Below, in pieces: positions 9,092 through 17,937 of a stretch of 64,000 bases of DNA. Every line of letters begins with the position of its first letter. Within the stretch, counting starts at the first letter, position 1. A model generated the notes under the pieces. It made no database searches. It saw only the letters and a program-made list of their open reading frames with translations, and had not been told where the DNA came from. The translations under genes and the position numbers were made by a program. The DNA is taken from assembly GCF_009646115.1 (NCBI RefSeq), contig NZ_CP045720.1:2852001-2916000 (forward strand), written 5' to 3'. The DNA comes from Pantoea eucalypti (lineage in GTDB: Bacteria; Pseudomonadota; Gammaproteobacteria; Enterobacterales; Enterobacteriaceae).

Positions 9092-10026
9092 GTTAATGCC
9101 TCGCGCTGTCGCAGAAGGTCGCCAAAGTAAAGCACGCCCAGCGGCTGCTCCTGATCGTCAATGACCGGGAGTCTGTCTGTGCCCCGGGCAATAAACTGCG
9201 ACAGGGCGTCGCGCAGCGTCAGCCCTGCAGCAATCGGTTCACCCGCCAGCCACTCGCCGCGTCGCACGGCATTACCCACCTGCTCCAGCGACAAGAGCCG
9301 TACGCCCATTTCGCTGCGGCCAAAGAAGTCGCGCACAAAATCATTTTTCGGCTGGGTCAGCAACTCAACCGGCCTGCCCTGCTGAACAATCTCACCGTTA
9401 TCCATTAGCACGATGCGGTCCGCCAGCGTCAGTGCTTCGTCGATATCATGCGTCACCAGCACGATGGTTCGCCCCGACAGGCGATGAATACGCAGCACCT
9501 CCTGTTGCAGCACGCCGCGCGTCACCGGATCGAGCGCACCAAACGGCTCATCCATCAGCAGGACCTCCGGATCAGCCGCCAGCGCACGCGCCACGCCGAC
9601 ACGTTGCTGCTGACCGCCTGAGAGCTGATGCGGATAACGATTCAGCAGGTGCTCGTCGAGATTGAGCAGCGCCAGCAGCGTCGTGATGCGTTCGTTGATC
9701 TTTGCTCTGGACCAGCCCAGCAGCACCGGCACCGTGGCAATATTCTTTCGCACCGTCCAGTGTGGAAACAGCCCTATCGACTGAATGGCATAGCCCATGC
9801 GTTGCCTGAGCGAGCGGGCATCGAGCTGGCGAATCGACTCACCGGCAAAGCGGATTTCACCACTGTCATACTCCACCAGCCGGTTAATCATCTTCAGGGT
9901 GGTCGATTTGCCGGAGCCGGAAGTGCCGAGCAGTACACAGAACTCCCCTTTTGCCACCTGCAGCGACAGATCTTTCACCGCCGCCTTGCCGTTAAACGCG
10001 CGGGAAACGCTATCAAACTCAATCAT
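9079..10026 (-). CDS. yehX: osmoprotectant ABC transporter ATP-binding protein YehX
   Basis: This 315-residue ATPase drives the YehZYXW osmoprotectant importer from the cytosolic face. Walker A GTSGSGKS is at 34-41, the signature [10 protein letters not shown] and Walker B VLLMDEP follow in the expected order, and the D-loop/H-loop stretch [11 protein letters not shown] is intact. The C-terminal 70 residues ([21 protein letters not shown]) form a CBS-like element, as in other QAT-family ATPases where it senses ionic strength. It overlaps yehY by eight bases upstream and yehW by 13 bases downstream. Confidence 0.94.
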   Translation of the reverse strand: MIEFDSVSRAFNGKAAVKDLSLQVAKGEFCVLLGTSGSGKSTTLKMINRLVEYDSGEIRFAGESIRQLDARSLRQRMGYAIQSIGLFPHWTVRKNIATVPVLLGWSRAKINERITTLLALLNLDEHLLNRYPHQLSGGQQQRVGVARALAADPEVLLMDEPFGALDPVTRGVLQQEVLRIHRLSGRTIVLVTHDIDEALTLADRIVLMDNGEIVQQGRPVELLTQPKNDFVRDFFGRSEMGVRLLSLEQVGNAVRRGEWLAGEPIAAGLTLRDALSQFIARGTDRLPVIDDQEQPLGVLYFGDLLRQREALTCAG

Positions 10027-11194
10027 CTTCTCTCTCCAGCAGTGAGATCAGCAGGCGAAACAGCGCATCGATGACGACCGCCAGCGCAATCACCGGGATC
10101 ACCCCGAGCAATACCAAATCAAGCGCGCTGCTTAACAGCCCCTGGAAAATAATCGCGCCAAAGCCGCCCGCGCCAATTAATGCCGCCACCACCGCCATGC
10201 CCAGCGTCTGTACCACGACGACCCGCAGGCCCGCCAGCCAGACCGGTAGCGCCAGCGGTACATCCACCGCGACAAACTGCTGCCAGCCACTCATGCCCGT
10301 GCCGCGCGCGCTTTCGCGCACCTCCTGCGGCACCTGTTGCAAGCCCACCACCACGCTGCGCACCAGCGGCAACAGGGCGTAGAGCACCAGCGCGATCAAG
10401 GCTGGAGCCATGCCGATGCCGCTAATGCCCCAGTCACTGAGCCACGGAAAATGCTGCGCCAGCCCGGCCAGTGGCGCAATCAGCAGACCAAACAGCGCCA
10501 CTGACGGCACTGTCTGAATAACATTAAGGACGCCAAACACACTGCCTTGCCAGTCAGGCCGCCGGAAAAGCGTGACGCCCAGCGGCAGTGCAAACATTAA
10601 GGCTGGCAGTACTGTACCCACCAGCAGAGTGAGATGACGGCTCAGTGCCGCATCAAACACCGCGTGACGGTTGGCATACTCTTTCAGCAGGGAGAGATCG
10701 CTGAGCTGGCCGCTGAACAGCAGCAACAGTGGCAACAGCCAGACCTGCAGATTGAGCAGCAGCTGAGCCAGCCGATGGGAAGTGAGTTGACGCACCTGAT
10801 CGGTAATCAGCAGCAGAATGATTGCACCGCTGCACCATAAGCCACTGGCAAAGCTGGTTCGTGCCAGACGGCTGCCCTGCTGACTGAGTAGTGTCGCCTG
10901 ATGACCGCTGAGCCAGAGCATGGCGGCCAGCAGCAGCTCTGCCGCCAGCAGGGCCAGTATCAGCGTAGTACGCCCAGGCTGACGCCACAGCAGCAACCAC
11001 AGCATCATCAGCGGCAGCAGTAACAGCCCGGCGCTGCTGACCTGCCAGCTCATCAGCGGTTCACCCGCCACCAGCCGGTTAGGAGCGAAGTTAAGAAACG
11101 GCAAGGTCACCAGCGCCAGACTCAACAGCGTCAGCAGCAACAATGCTACCGGCTGCTGAGCCGGGCGGCGTATCGCGTCCCGCGCTATCAGCAT
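10019..11194 (-). CDS. yehY: osmoprotectant ABC transporter permease YehY
   Basis: This is the larger permease of the YehZYXW system (391 residues, E. coli 385). The N-terminal half carries extra hydrophobic segments. The C-terminal half is a standard binding-protein-dependent permease domain with the EAA-type loop VPQEVRESARGTGMSGWQQF. Together with YehW it forms the membrane channel. It starts three bases after osmF and overlaps yehX by eight bases, so the four genes form one operon. E. coli studies link this system to osmotic and RpoS control and describe low-affinity betaine uptake (family knowledge). No sigma-S promoter could be recognised with confidence here. Confidence 0.92.
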   Translation of the reverse strand: MLIARDAIRRPAQQPVALLLLTLLSLALVTLPFLNFAPNRLVAGEPLMSWQVSSAGLLLLPLMMLWLLLWRQPGRTTLILALLAAELLLAAMLWLSGHQATLLSQQGSRLARTSFASGLWCSGAIILLLITDQVRQLTSHRLAQLLLNLQVWLLPLLLLFSGQLSDLSLLKEYANRHAVFDAALSRHLTLLVGTVLPALMFALPLGVTLFRRPDWQGSVFGVLNVIQTVPSVALFGLLIAPLAGLAQHFPWLSDWGISGIGMAPALIALVLYALLPLVRSVVVGLQQVPQEVRESARGTGMSGWQQFVAVDVPLALPVWLAGLRVVVVQTLGMAVVAALIGAGGFGAIIFQGLLSSALDLVLLGVIPVIALAVVIDALFRLLISLLEREDD

Positions 11195-11197
11195 CGG

Positions 11198-12109
11198 TTA
11201 CAGCAGCTTTTTCTGCTGCAGCCACTCAGTCGCTACACTGCTCGCATCCTGACCGTCGACCGCGATTTTCGCATTGAGCTGTTGCAGCGTCTTCTCATCA
11301 AGCGCGCTGAAGACCGGCTTCAGCCAGTCGGCAATCTGTGGGTAGGCTTTCAGCACCGATTCGCGGATCACCGGCGTCGGCGCATAGATCGGCTGTACGC
11401 CTTTAGGATCGCTGAGCGTCTGCAGGCCCAGTGCCGCCACCGGACCGTCGGTGCCATAGGCCATCGCCGCGTTCACGCCCGACGTCTGCTGTGCTGCCGC
11501 GCTGATGGTGACAGCGGTATCGCCACCCGCCAGAGACAACAGCTGATCCTGCTTAAGGTCGAAGCCATAAGCTTTTTCAAAGGCCGGTAAGGCATCGCTG
11601 CGTTCGATAAATTCGGCTGAGGCCGCCAGTTTGAAGGTGCCTCCTTTTTTCAGGAAAGCGCTGAGATCGGCCAGCGAGGTAAGCTGGTTCTTCTCCGCCA
11701 GGTCCTTACGCACGGCGATGGTCCAGGTGTTGTTGGCCGGAGCCGGTGTCAGCCACACCAGATGGTTTTTCTCCGCATCCAGTTTCTTCACCTTTTCGTA
11801 GCCTGCGCCGGCATTTTTCCAGGCACTGTCTTTTTCATCGTTAAAGAAGAATGCGCCGTTGCCGGTGTATTCCGGGTAGATGTCGAGTTCGCCCGCCGTA
11901 ATGGCGCCACGGACGACCTGGGTCGTGCCGAGCTGGATTTTATTGACAGTTTTTACCCCATGCTTTTCCAGCACCTGAAGAATCACATTGCCCAGCAGCG
12001 ATCCTTCGGTATCAATTTTTGAGCCGACCCGCACAGGATCGGCCGCGTGTGCCATCCCCATGCTAAGCAGCAACGCGCTGACGCCCATCCAACCCCGAAC
12101 TCTGACCAT
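11198..12109 (-). CDS. osmF: osmoprotectant ABC transporter periplasmic binding protein OsmF (YehZ)
   Basis: OsmF captures betaine-type osmoprotectants in the periplasm and delivers them to YehYW. The 303-residue product has a Sec signal peptide with a likely cut after MGMAHA (about residue 22), followed by the start of the mature domain VRVGSKIDTEGSLLGNVI. Family landmarks include GELDIYPEYTGNG and the aromatic/acidic ligand loops. E. coli OsmF has about 305 residues. It is the first gene of the osmF-yehYXW operon, preceded by a 310-base intergenic region shared with a divergent MFS gene. Confidence 0.94.
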   Translation of the reverse strand: MVRVRGWMGVSALLLSMGMAHAADPVRVGSKIDTEGSLLGNVILQVLEKHGVKTVNKIQLGTTQVVRGAITAGELDIYPEYTGNGAFFFNDEKDSAWKNAGAGYEKVKKLDAEKNHLVWLTPAPANNTWTIAVRKDLAEKNQLTSLADLSAFLKKGGTFKLAASAEFIERSDALPAFEKAYGFDLKQDQLLSLAGGDTAVTISAAAQQTSGVNAAMAYGTDGPVAALGLQTLSDPKGVQPIYAPTPVIRESVLKAYPQIADWLKPVFSALDEKTLQQLNAKIAVDGQDASSVATEWLQQKKLL

Positions 12110-12419
12110 GGCCTTTTCCTTATCGCATTTTCGCGTGTTGTTTTTGTGTTTCGTGAGTGCGTGATGACTTACAAGGCGTCATGCGCCTGAGGGTGCAGGC
12201 TGCTCTCCTGCCGCTGAGAGTGTTGCTGGCAAGGCGTGCAGCGATAAATTATCTGCTTTAAAAGCGTAGCCTGGCATAGCGGGGATGCAGCTGACTTTAT
12301 CGAAAATTAATAACAATTTGGGATTATAAGGTTATTTTATATAACTGAAATGAATTTACGTCTGGGCGTCTAAACGGCTATTCTCGGTAATCTGTTTAAA
12401 ATAAAAGATACATAACATC
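12110..12419. other. intergenic region between osmF and the MFS gene
   Basis: This 310-base divergent spacer must hold the promoters of osmF (-) and the MFS transporter (+). The right 120 bases are AT-rich, with several TTATAA/TATAAC-like words around 12325-12345 that could be a -10 for the MFS gene. No tight operator, riboswitch or small gene was recognised. Confidence 0.5.
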
Positions 12420-13895
12420 ATGTCCGATCTGACTTCTTCCGCCCATGTGGCAACAGCAGGGAGTTCGCCCGGTGGCGAAACACAGTGGATTCGTAGCGCA
12501 GCTGACGTCTCCCGATTAGTCAACAGCGGCGACAGCGCCCGTAATAATGCCCGCATTGTGGTGGCGATTGCGCTGGGAGGCGTTTTTCTCGACGCCTACG
12601 ACCTGGGTGCGCTGGCCTTTGGCATCAAAGACATCACACGCGAGTTTAATCTCACCCCAGCCGGCACCGGCATGGTCGCCTCGGCCATTACCTTCGGGGC
12701 GATTATCGGCGCGCTGATTGGCGGCTATCTCACCGACAAAATTGGCCGTTATCGGGTCTTCATGGCCGATATGTTCTTTTTCGTGGTGGCGGCTATCGCC
12801 TGTGCATTTGCGCCCAATGAATATGTGCTGGCTGGCGCGCGCTTCGTAATGGGGCTGGGCGTCGGGATCGATCTGCCGGTGGCGATGGCCTTTCTGGCGG
12901 AGTTTTCAAAGCTGCGCGGTAAGGGGAATAAAGCGGCCAGCGTGGCGATGTGGTGTCCGACCTGGTACGCGGCGATCAGCATCTCTTATCTGCTGGTGCT
13001 GCTGCTCTATGCGGTGTTGCCCGAAAGTCACACCGACTGGCTCTGGCGGCTGATCCTCGGTTTTGGCGCCGTTCCGGCGATTGTCATCATCGCTATCCGC
13101 AGCCGTTACATGAGCGAATCCCCGGTGTGGGCAGCTAATCAGGGCGACCTGAAAGGGGCCGCGGCGATTTTACGCAGTGCGTGGAATATCAACGCTCAGG
13201 TCGCGTCCGACGCCGCACTGACCGCTGCCACGCCGGTGCGTAAGGCAAGCTGGCGTAACTATGGTGCGCTGCTGCAGGGCGTCTATCGCCGCCGTACGCT
13301 GCTGGCGACCATTACCTCTATCGCCTCGTCGTTTGCCTATAACGCTGTGGCGTTTGGACTGCCGGTGATTATCTCCAGCTTCTTTGCTCAGTCGATGCTC
13401 ACCACCATTCTGGTGTCGCTGGCACTGAATCTGCTGTTTGCCTTTGTCGGCGGGATTCTGGCGGTGCGACTGGTGCCGCGTCTGGGTGCGTGGAAGATGT
13501 CAGTGGCGGGATATGGTTGTCAGTGTGTGGCGCTGCTTGGGCTGGCGCTGATTGGTCGCCCGGAAGGCGGTCAGGAGGCAGCAATGGCTATCGCCATGCT
13601 GGCGTTGTTCCTGTTTGGTCAGGGATTCGGGCCTGGCTCGCACACCATGACGTTTGCCTCACTCAGCTATCCCACTTCACTGCGCGGCGTGGGCGTGGGC
13701 TTCAACCAGACACTGATGCGCGGCAGTTCAACCGTTTCGCTGTTTCTGTTTCCGGTGCTGGTCGCGGCGCTGGGCACGGGCGTGTTCTGGGTGATCTTCC
13801 TGGCGCCGCTGGCCGGTCTTCTGGCGCTGCTGGCCATCCGCTGGGAGCCGTCGGGCTATGATGTGGATGCGGAGGATTTTGAGCTGCCGCGTTAA
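12420..13895 (+). CDS. MFS transporter (sugar/aromatic-acid porter type)
   Basis: This 491-residue inner-membrane protein of the major facilitator superfamily has about twelve predicted helices. The loop 2-3 signature is GGYLTDKIGRYRVF. A second family motif, RFVMGLGVGIDLPVAMAFLAEFS, resembles sugar and metabolite:H+ symporters. The N-terminal 45 residues are hydrophilic and cytosolic. It stands alone, divergent from osmF, and is closed by a terminator at 14031. The ribosome site is weak and the start could lie slightly downstream. The substrate is not readable; sugars, aromatic acids or niacin-like compounds are all possible in this family. Confidence 0.82.
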   Translation: MSDLTSSAHVATAGSSPGGETQWIRSAADVSRLVNSGDSARNNARIVVAIALGGVFLDAYDLGALAFGIKDITREFNLTPAGTGMVASAITFGAIIGALIGGYLTDKIGRYRVFMADMFFFVVAAIACAFAPNEYVLAGARFVMGLGVGIDLPVAMAFLAEFSKLRGKGNKAASVAMWCPTWYAAISISYLLVLLLYAVLPESHTDWLWRLILGFGAVPAIVIIAIRSRYMSESPVWAANQGDLKGAAAILRSAWNINAQVASDAALTAATPVRKASWRNYGALLQGVYRRRTLLATITSIASSFAYNAVAFGLPVIISSFFAQSMLTTILVSLALNLLFAFVGGILAVRLVPRLGAWKMSVAGYGCQCVALLGLALIGRPEGGQEAAMAIAMLALFLFGQGFGPGSHTMTFASLSYPTSLRGVGVGFNQTLMRGSSTVSLFLFPVLVAALGTGVFWVIFLAPLAGLLALLAIRWEPSGYDVDAEDFELPR

Positions 13896-13985
13896 ACAAC
13901 ATTCCGGGCGTGGCGCGCACGCAGGCTCAGGGAACAAACGTCCTCTGCAAAGATGCAAAAGACGCCATCCCTGGCCGCGATGTTT

Positions 13986-14011
13986 AGCGATGGACGTTTG
14001 CGCCCATCGCT
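13986..14011 (+). other. hairpin downstream of the MFS gene
   Basis: The perfect arms AGCGATGG and CCATCGCT enclose a ten-base loop. The hairpin lies between the MFS stop and the strong terminator at 14031 and has no proper T-tract. It may protect the transcript end or act as an auxiliary stop. Confidence 0.45.
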
Positions 14012-14030
14012 TTGAATTTCAAACCGTCTG

Positions 14031-14054
14031 ACCGCACCTTAGTGCGGTTTTTTT
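14031..14054 (+). terminator. intrinsic terminator for the MFS gene
   Basis: The stem ACCGCAC/GTGCGGT with a four-base loop is followed by seven T on the plus strand. It stops rightward transcription just as it meets the 3' end of the convergent idi gene. Confidence 0.88.
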
Positions 14055-14595
14055 ATGCCGTGACAGCCGGAAATGGAAACTGCTCCAGATAATCCGGGAT
14101 ACGCGGGAAGGTATGCAAAAACCACGGCGTGAACTGCTGTGGCTGCTGCTGCATCTGCTGCTCGATCATCGCCATCGGACGATAATCAAAGGCATCCGCT
14201 TCCTGAGGATTAAGCTGCGGCAGGCTGTCACAGATCGCAAAAAAGACATGACCATATTCATGCTCTGTCAGGCCATTGCTCAGCTTCAGGTTATAGCTCA
14301 GTTCAAACACCGGCGTCAGTGCCACTGTCATACCCATCTCTTCACGCAGACGGCGCTCGGCGGCGTCGCGGGTCGATTCATGGGGATAAGGATGGCCACA
14401 ACAGGTGTTACTCCATAAACCACCACAATGATACTTATCGCTGGCGCGCCGCTGCAATAACAGCTCCTGCCGGGAATTGAAGATGTAGACCGTCACCGCG
14501 CGGTGCAGCAATCCTTTTTCATGCACTTCCAGCTTTTCCATTTTGCCGGTGGGACGATCGAGGTGGTCAACGAGGATAACTTCAATAGCAGACAT
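14053..14595 (-). CDS. idi: isopentenyl-diphosphate delta-isomerase, type I
   Basis: Idi interconverts isopentenyl and dimethylallyl diphosphate in the cytosol, the branch point feeding isoprenoids such as quinones, carrier lipids and carotenoids. The 180-residue protein (E. coli 182) has the Nudix-fold core. The catalytic cysteine motif TCCGHP is at 64-69, the Glu-rich RRLREEMG Nudix helix follows at about 81-88, and the Glu of TEHEYGHVF supplies the second catalytic acid. An AAGGAAA ribosome site sits well before the ATG. It is a single-gene unit here; no carotenoid cluster is in view. Confidence 0.95.
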   Translation of the reverse strand: MSAIEVILVDHLDRPTGKMEKLEVHEKGLLHRAVTVYIFNSRQELLLQRRASDKYHCGGLWSNTCCGHPYPHESTRDAAERRLREEMGMTVALTPVFELSYNLKLSNGLTEHEYGHVFFAICDSLPQLNPQEADAFDYRPMAMIEQQMQQQPQQFTPWFLHTFPRIPDYLEQFPFPAVTA

Positions 14596-14712
14596 GGCGT
14601 TTCCTTGAGATTATTCCCAACTATTCTGGCACAGAATGCGCAGTTTGGGCGGATCATCGCGGATTTTTTACCCAGGTCCGTCAGAGATAAGCGGATGAAG
14701 CAGAGGGGAAAT

Positions 14713-14733
14713 CAGGCCAGCAAGGCTGGCCTG
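14713..14733 (-). terminator. hairpin terminator after the chemoreceptor gene
   Basis: A perfect nine-base stem (CAGGCCAGC / GCTGGCCTG) with a three-base loop lies 8 bases beyond the chemoreceptor stop on the minus strand. It is followed by ATTTCCCC rather than a full T-tract, so termination may be partial. Confidence 0.7.
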
Positions 14734-14741
14734 GAAGAGAA

Positions 14742-16643
14742 TTACAGTCGGAAGCTCTGAACAACCCGCTCAAGCTGGGTACTCTGTGATTCCATCGCCT
14801 GCGCGGCAGCGGAAACCTGCTCCACCAGCACGGCGTTCTGCTGTGTGGTGCCATCCAGCTGGGTAATTGCCACGTTGACCTGTTCGATACCCATGCTCTG
14901 CTCACGGCTGGCTGACATGATTTCGCTCATCAGGGTGGTCACACTGCTCACGCCCTGCATGAGCTCATCCATGGTCTGACCCGCCTGTTCCACCAGCGCG
15001 CTGCCGGTATCAATGTTCGCCACTGACTCTTCGATTAACTTTTTAATCTCTCGTGCCGAATTAGCTGAACGCTGTGCCAGGTTACGCACTTCCGATGCCA
15101 CCACCGCAAAACCGCGACCCTGTTCACCGGCACGTGCAGCTTCGACTGCGGCGTTCAGCGCCAGGATATTGGTCTGGAATGCGATGCTGTCGATTACGCT
15201 GATGATATCGACCACTTTACGGGACGAGTGATGAATCTCACCCATGGTGGTGACCACCTGACGGACCACTTCGGTGCCACGCGCAGCCACCTGGGAGGCA
15301 TCGGCCGCCAGCTGGTTAGCATGCGTCGCGTTGTCGGCGTTCTGACGGACGGTGCCGGTCAGCTGTTCCATTGACGCGGCGGTTTCTACAATTGAGCTGG
15401 CCTGATCTTCAGTACGGGAGGAGAGATTGGCGTTACCACTGGCAATTTCCCGCGATGCGGCGGTGATCGCCAGCGCACTATCGCCCACCTGCTGGAGCAG
15501 CCCCTGCAGATAGCTGATGAACTGGTTAAAGCTCTGCGCGACGGCATTGAACTCAGGGCTGTTGCTGGCTGGCAGACGCTGCGTCAGATCGGCGCCCCCT
15601 TTCGACAGCGCTTCGATGTTGCTGTTCAGCACGTTAAGACGCTTCATCATGGCGCGGACAAAGCCCAGCGACACCAGCAGCAGGATTACCGCCAGAGGAA
15701 TCTGCACCAGGCCCAGTCGGGTCAGCATGTTATGCGACTGCGCTTTCAGCAGGCTGGTCGGCAGACTACTGGCGAGATACCACGGGCTGCCGGGAATCGC
15801 CTGAACGAACAGGGTCTGCTCGCCTTCGCTGCTGTCATAGGTGGTTTCCAGCGGCTGGCTGCCAACACCGTTCAGCAGCGCTTTAAGCGGTGCTGCCATC
15901 GGCATCTGCACGTCAGCCAGGTTCTCCAGCTTCGGTGCAGCATTCACCAGCGCGCCATTGCCCACGACTTTGCCGTCGGCTTCAACAATCAGCACGTTGC
16001 CATGAATGGTTTCACCCATCTGCTTCGCCAGCTGATTAAAGAACCCCAGCGTGACGTCGATAGTGGCAACACCCCAGGCCGTGCCATTTTTGTAGATGGC
16101 CATAGCACAGTTAGTACGCGGCTGCGGACTGGCGGCATCCTGATAGGCTTTAGCCCAGGCACACTGCCCTTTTGCAGCAGCCATGCCATCTTTATACCAG
16201 GGTTGCTCCCAGTATTTGTCGGCGGCGTCGGAGTTCCAGTAGGTATTGACCTGCAGTTCATTGCTGGCATTACGGGCAAAGAAGCTGCTGTCTTTCTCTT
16301 TGGCCGGATCACGACGGTTTGGCAGTGGCCAGATACCGCCCCCAAACACATTGCTGTCCTGATACTGGTTTACCAGCGTCGGTAACAGGGTGTCGATAGT
16401 CGCGCTTTCCATAACGGAGGCCGCTTCGGTAATCGCACGCTGCTGAGCCTGCACGCGGTTCATCTGTTCAACGATACCAGAGGCCAGTGAATCAACCTGA
16501 TAGCGAACCAGACGGCTTTCGCTGTCGACGAGCTGTGGTGCGACGAACTGATTAATCACCCAGACTGTAACGAGTAAAAGCGCAACAAAGAATGCGATCA
16601 TTGTTGCGGTAAAGCGGGATTGTGTTGTTTTGAACATCTTCAT
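14742..16643 (-). CDS. methyl-accepting chemotaxis protein (dCache-type sensor)
   Basis: This 633-residue transmembrane chemoreceptor signals to the flagellar motor through CheA/CheW. An N-terminal membrane helix (about residues 13-33) is followed by a large periplasmic sensor of about 250 residues with dCache features ([19 protein letters not shown]). A second helix, a HAMP linker (about 310-365) and the cytoplasmic signalling domain come next. The strictly conserved hairpin tip [20 protein letters not shown] lies near 483-503. The C-terminus ends VVQSFRL and has no NWETF-type pentapeptide, so adaptation would rely on other receptors. The start at 16643 or two codons later (16637, better ribosome-site spacing) is open. 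A sigma-28-like promoter is upstream. The ligand is unknown. Confidence 0.93.
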   Translation of the reverse strand: MKMFKTTQSRFTATMIAFFVALLLVTVWVINQFVAPQLVDSESRLVRYQVDSLASGIVEQMNRVQAQQRAITEAASVMESATIDTLLPTLVNQYQDSNVFGGGIWPLPNRRDPAKEKDSSFFARNASNELQVNTYWNSDAADKYWEQPWYKDGMAAAKGQCAWAKAYQDAASPQPRTNCAMAIYKNGTAWGVATIDVTLGFFNQLAKQMGETIHGNVLIVEADGKVVGNGALVNAAPKLENLADVQMPMAAPLKALLNGVGSQPLETTYDSSEGEQTLFVQAIPGSPWYLASSLPTSLLKAQSHNMLTRLGLVQIPLAVILLLVSLGFVRAMMKRLNVLNSNIEALSKGGADLTQRLPASNSPEFNAVAQSFNQFISYLQGLLQQVGDSALAITAASREIASGNANLSSRTEDQASSIVETAASMEQLTGTVRQNADNATHANQLAADASQVAARGTEVVRQVVTTMGEIHHSSRKVVDIISVIDSIAFQTNILALNAAVEAARAGEQGRGFAVVASEVRNLAQRSANSAREIKKLIEESVANIDTGSALVEQAGQTMDELMQGVSSVTTLMSEIMSASREQSMGIEQVNVAITQLDGTTQQNAVLVEQVSAAAQAMESQSTQLERVVQSFRL

Positions 16644-16681
16644 GCCCCTGCCCCTGGTACGGCGCGATTGCCTTATTCGGG

Positions 16682-16708
16682 TTAACGGCTCGCTTAAGGG
16701 GAACTTGA
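16682..16708 (-). promoter_or_regulatory. FliA (sigma-28) flagellar-class promoter of the chemoreceptor gene
   Basis: On the minus strand TCAAGTTC is followed by exactly 11 bases and then GCCGTTAA. The enterobacterial sigma-28 consensus is TAAAGTTT-N11-GCCGATAA, so 13 of 16 positions agree with correct spacing. The element ends about 40 bases upstream of the chemoreceptor start, as expected for a late flagellar/chemotaxis gene. Confidence 0.8.
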
Positions 16709-16747
16709 GATGGGCGGGATCACATATTTAAGAAATGTATGATTTAT

Positions 16748-16764
16748 GTGAAATTTAATTTCAC
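16748..16764. repeat. palindrome GTGAAAT-TTA-ATTTCAC
   Basis: Perfect seven-base arms flank a three-base centre, about 40 bases upstream of the sigma-28 promoter and downstream of the SUFU-family gene. It could be an operator for the chemoreceptor. The spacing does not fit CRP. A second hairpin (TCCCCG/CGGGGA, 16780-16799) lies next to it. Confidence 0.4.
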
Positions 16765-16827
16765 TCCGGGACTATCACCTCCCCGACAGCCGCCGGGGAA
16801 AGTGTCTACAGGCGCGTCATTGCTGAG

Positions 16828-17937
16828 CTACTCTGGCGAATCGACCACCTGCTGGCGTGGACGGAAAACGTGATCGTTACCGTCTGCTGTTAACAACTCC
16901 CGTAACTTCTGGCCGCCGTGTTCATCGGCCTGCGCGAACTGCCGCTCCGCTTCAGTAATCGGCGTTGTCCAGAGCAGCGTCGGGCGATCGCCATCACGCT
17001 TGGGCAGCGTGAACTGCCCTTTTTCGGTTGCCAGTTCATTCGCCAGCAGGAAGCTTTCAAAGCCGACCGGTGCCACTTCTGACGCCAGCGTATGGCCCTC
17101 GCCCAGCCAGGTGAGACGCGCCCAGGGCAGATGTACAAATTCCGCCAATGTGCTGGCCATCTGCACCGCATTGCCTTCCGTCATGATTTCACCGTCAACC
17201 GCCATACCCAGTTCGATACGTCGATACTGCGGTGCCAGCTCATCAAACAGATAATCGACCTGCGGCATGGGCCGGATACTCATGCCAAGCGTCAGGAAAT
17301 ACCAGACGCCCTGATGCCAGTGCTGCGAGATTGCCATTGGCGGCCAGCTACCCTGATCAATCGCGTAATATTTCACCGACTCACCGAAACGAGCCTGATA
17401 GCAGGCCATGAGATCCTGCTGGACCTTATCCCACTCGCTGCCGTCGTGCCATTCTCGCCAGAACTGACGCTGATGCTCTGCACGGGCATAGTAGTCATTG
17501 GTTGATGCTGACCCCAGTGGGGCCGTCAGCCGGTTCTTTTTGATGCAGCCTGCGGAGAAACTCACCTGTTTCTCCTGATAGAGGCTCCAGCCAGGGATGA
17601 CAGCCAGCAGCTGGCCGTAATACCACAGTGCTGCACCATCATCAGAAGGCTCCCACAGGATCTGCAGACCGGCCGGGTCCAGTGCGGGTTCCGCTTCCAG
17701 ATTACGGCAATACTCTGCGCTGAGCAGCGGCGCTATGCCTTGCTCCATCGCCTCGCGGTCTTCCTGCGCCGGCGCAGGCAGCAGGTTTCGCAGCCAGCAG
17801 CCGCGCACAGCATACTGACTGCGGAACAGGTCGGTGGGCCAGATGTAAAAATAGGCGGTGCGCTCATCCTGTTCGACAATTGCGGTCAGTGTGCGCTGCT
17901 GATTGTGGACTTCAGCAATCAGGGATTTGTACGTCAT
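16828..17937 (-). CDS. Suppressor-of-fused (SUFU) family protein
   Basis: This 369-residue soluble protein has no signal peptide. The C-terminal half has the pattern of the bacterial SUFU domain: FLTLGMSIRP, then ELAPQYRRIELGMAV, a middle helix with LAEFVHLPWARLTWLGEGHTL, FESFLLANE, and LLWTTPITEAERQFAQADEHGG near the end. The N-terminal half (residues 1-180) is not a domain I recognise. Bacterial SUFU proteins are common but mostly uncharacterised, and some act as immunity-like partners of toxins (family knowledge). No toxin gene is adjacent. The ATG at 17937 has a GAGG site at good spacing and was preferred to an ATG 33 codons upstream. Family assignment is moderately sure; function is unknown. 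Confidence 0.65.
   Translation of the reverse strand: MTYKSLIAEVHNQQRTLTAIVEQDERTAYFYIWPTDLFRSQYAVRGCWLRNLLPAPAQEDREAMEQGIAPLLSAEYCRNLEAEPALDPAGLQILWEPSDDGAALWYYGQLLAVIPGWSLYQEKQVSFSAGCIKKNRLTAPLGSASTNDYYARAEHQRQFWREWHDGSEWDKVQQDLMACYQARFGESVKYYAIDQGSWPPMAISQHWHQGVWYFLTLGMSIRPMPQVDYLFDELAPQYRRIELGMAVDGEIMTEGNAVQMASTLAEFVHLPWARLTWLGEGHTLASEVAPVGFESFLLANELATEKGQFTLPKRDGDRPTLLWTTPITEAERQFAQADEHGGQKLRELLTADGNDHVFRPRQQVVDSPE

Noticed and set aside
16745..16767. CRP site at TGTGA...TCAC upstream of the chemoreceptor gene
   Set aside because: The spacer between the half-sites is nine bases instead of six.
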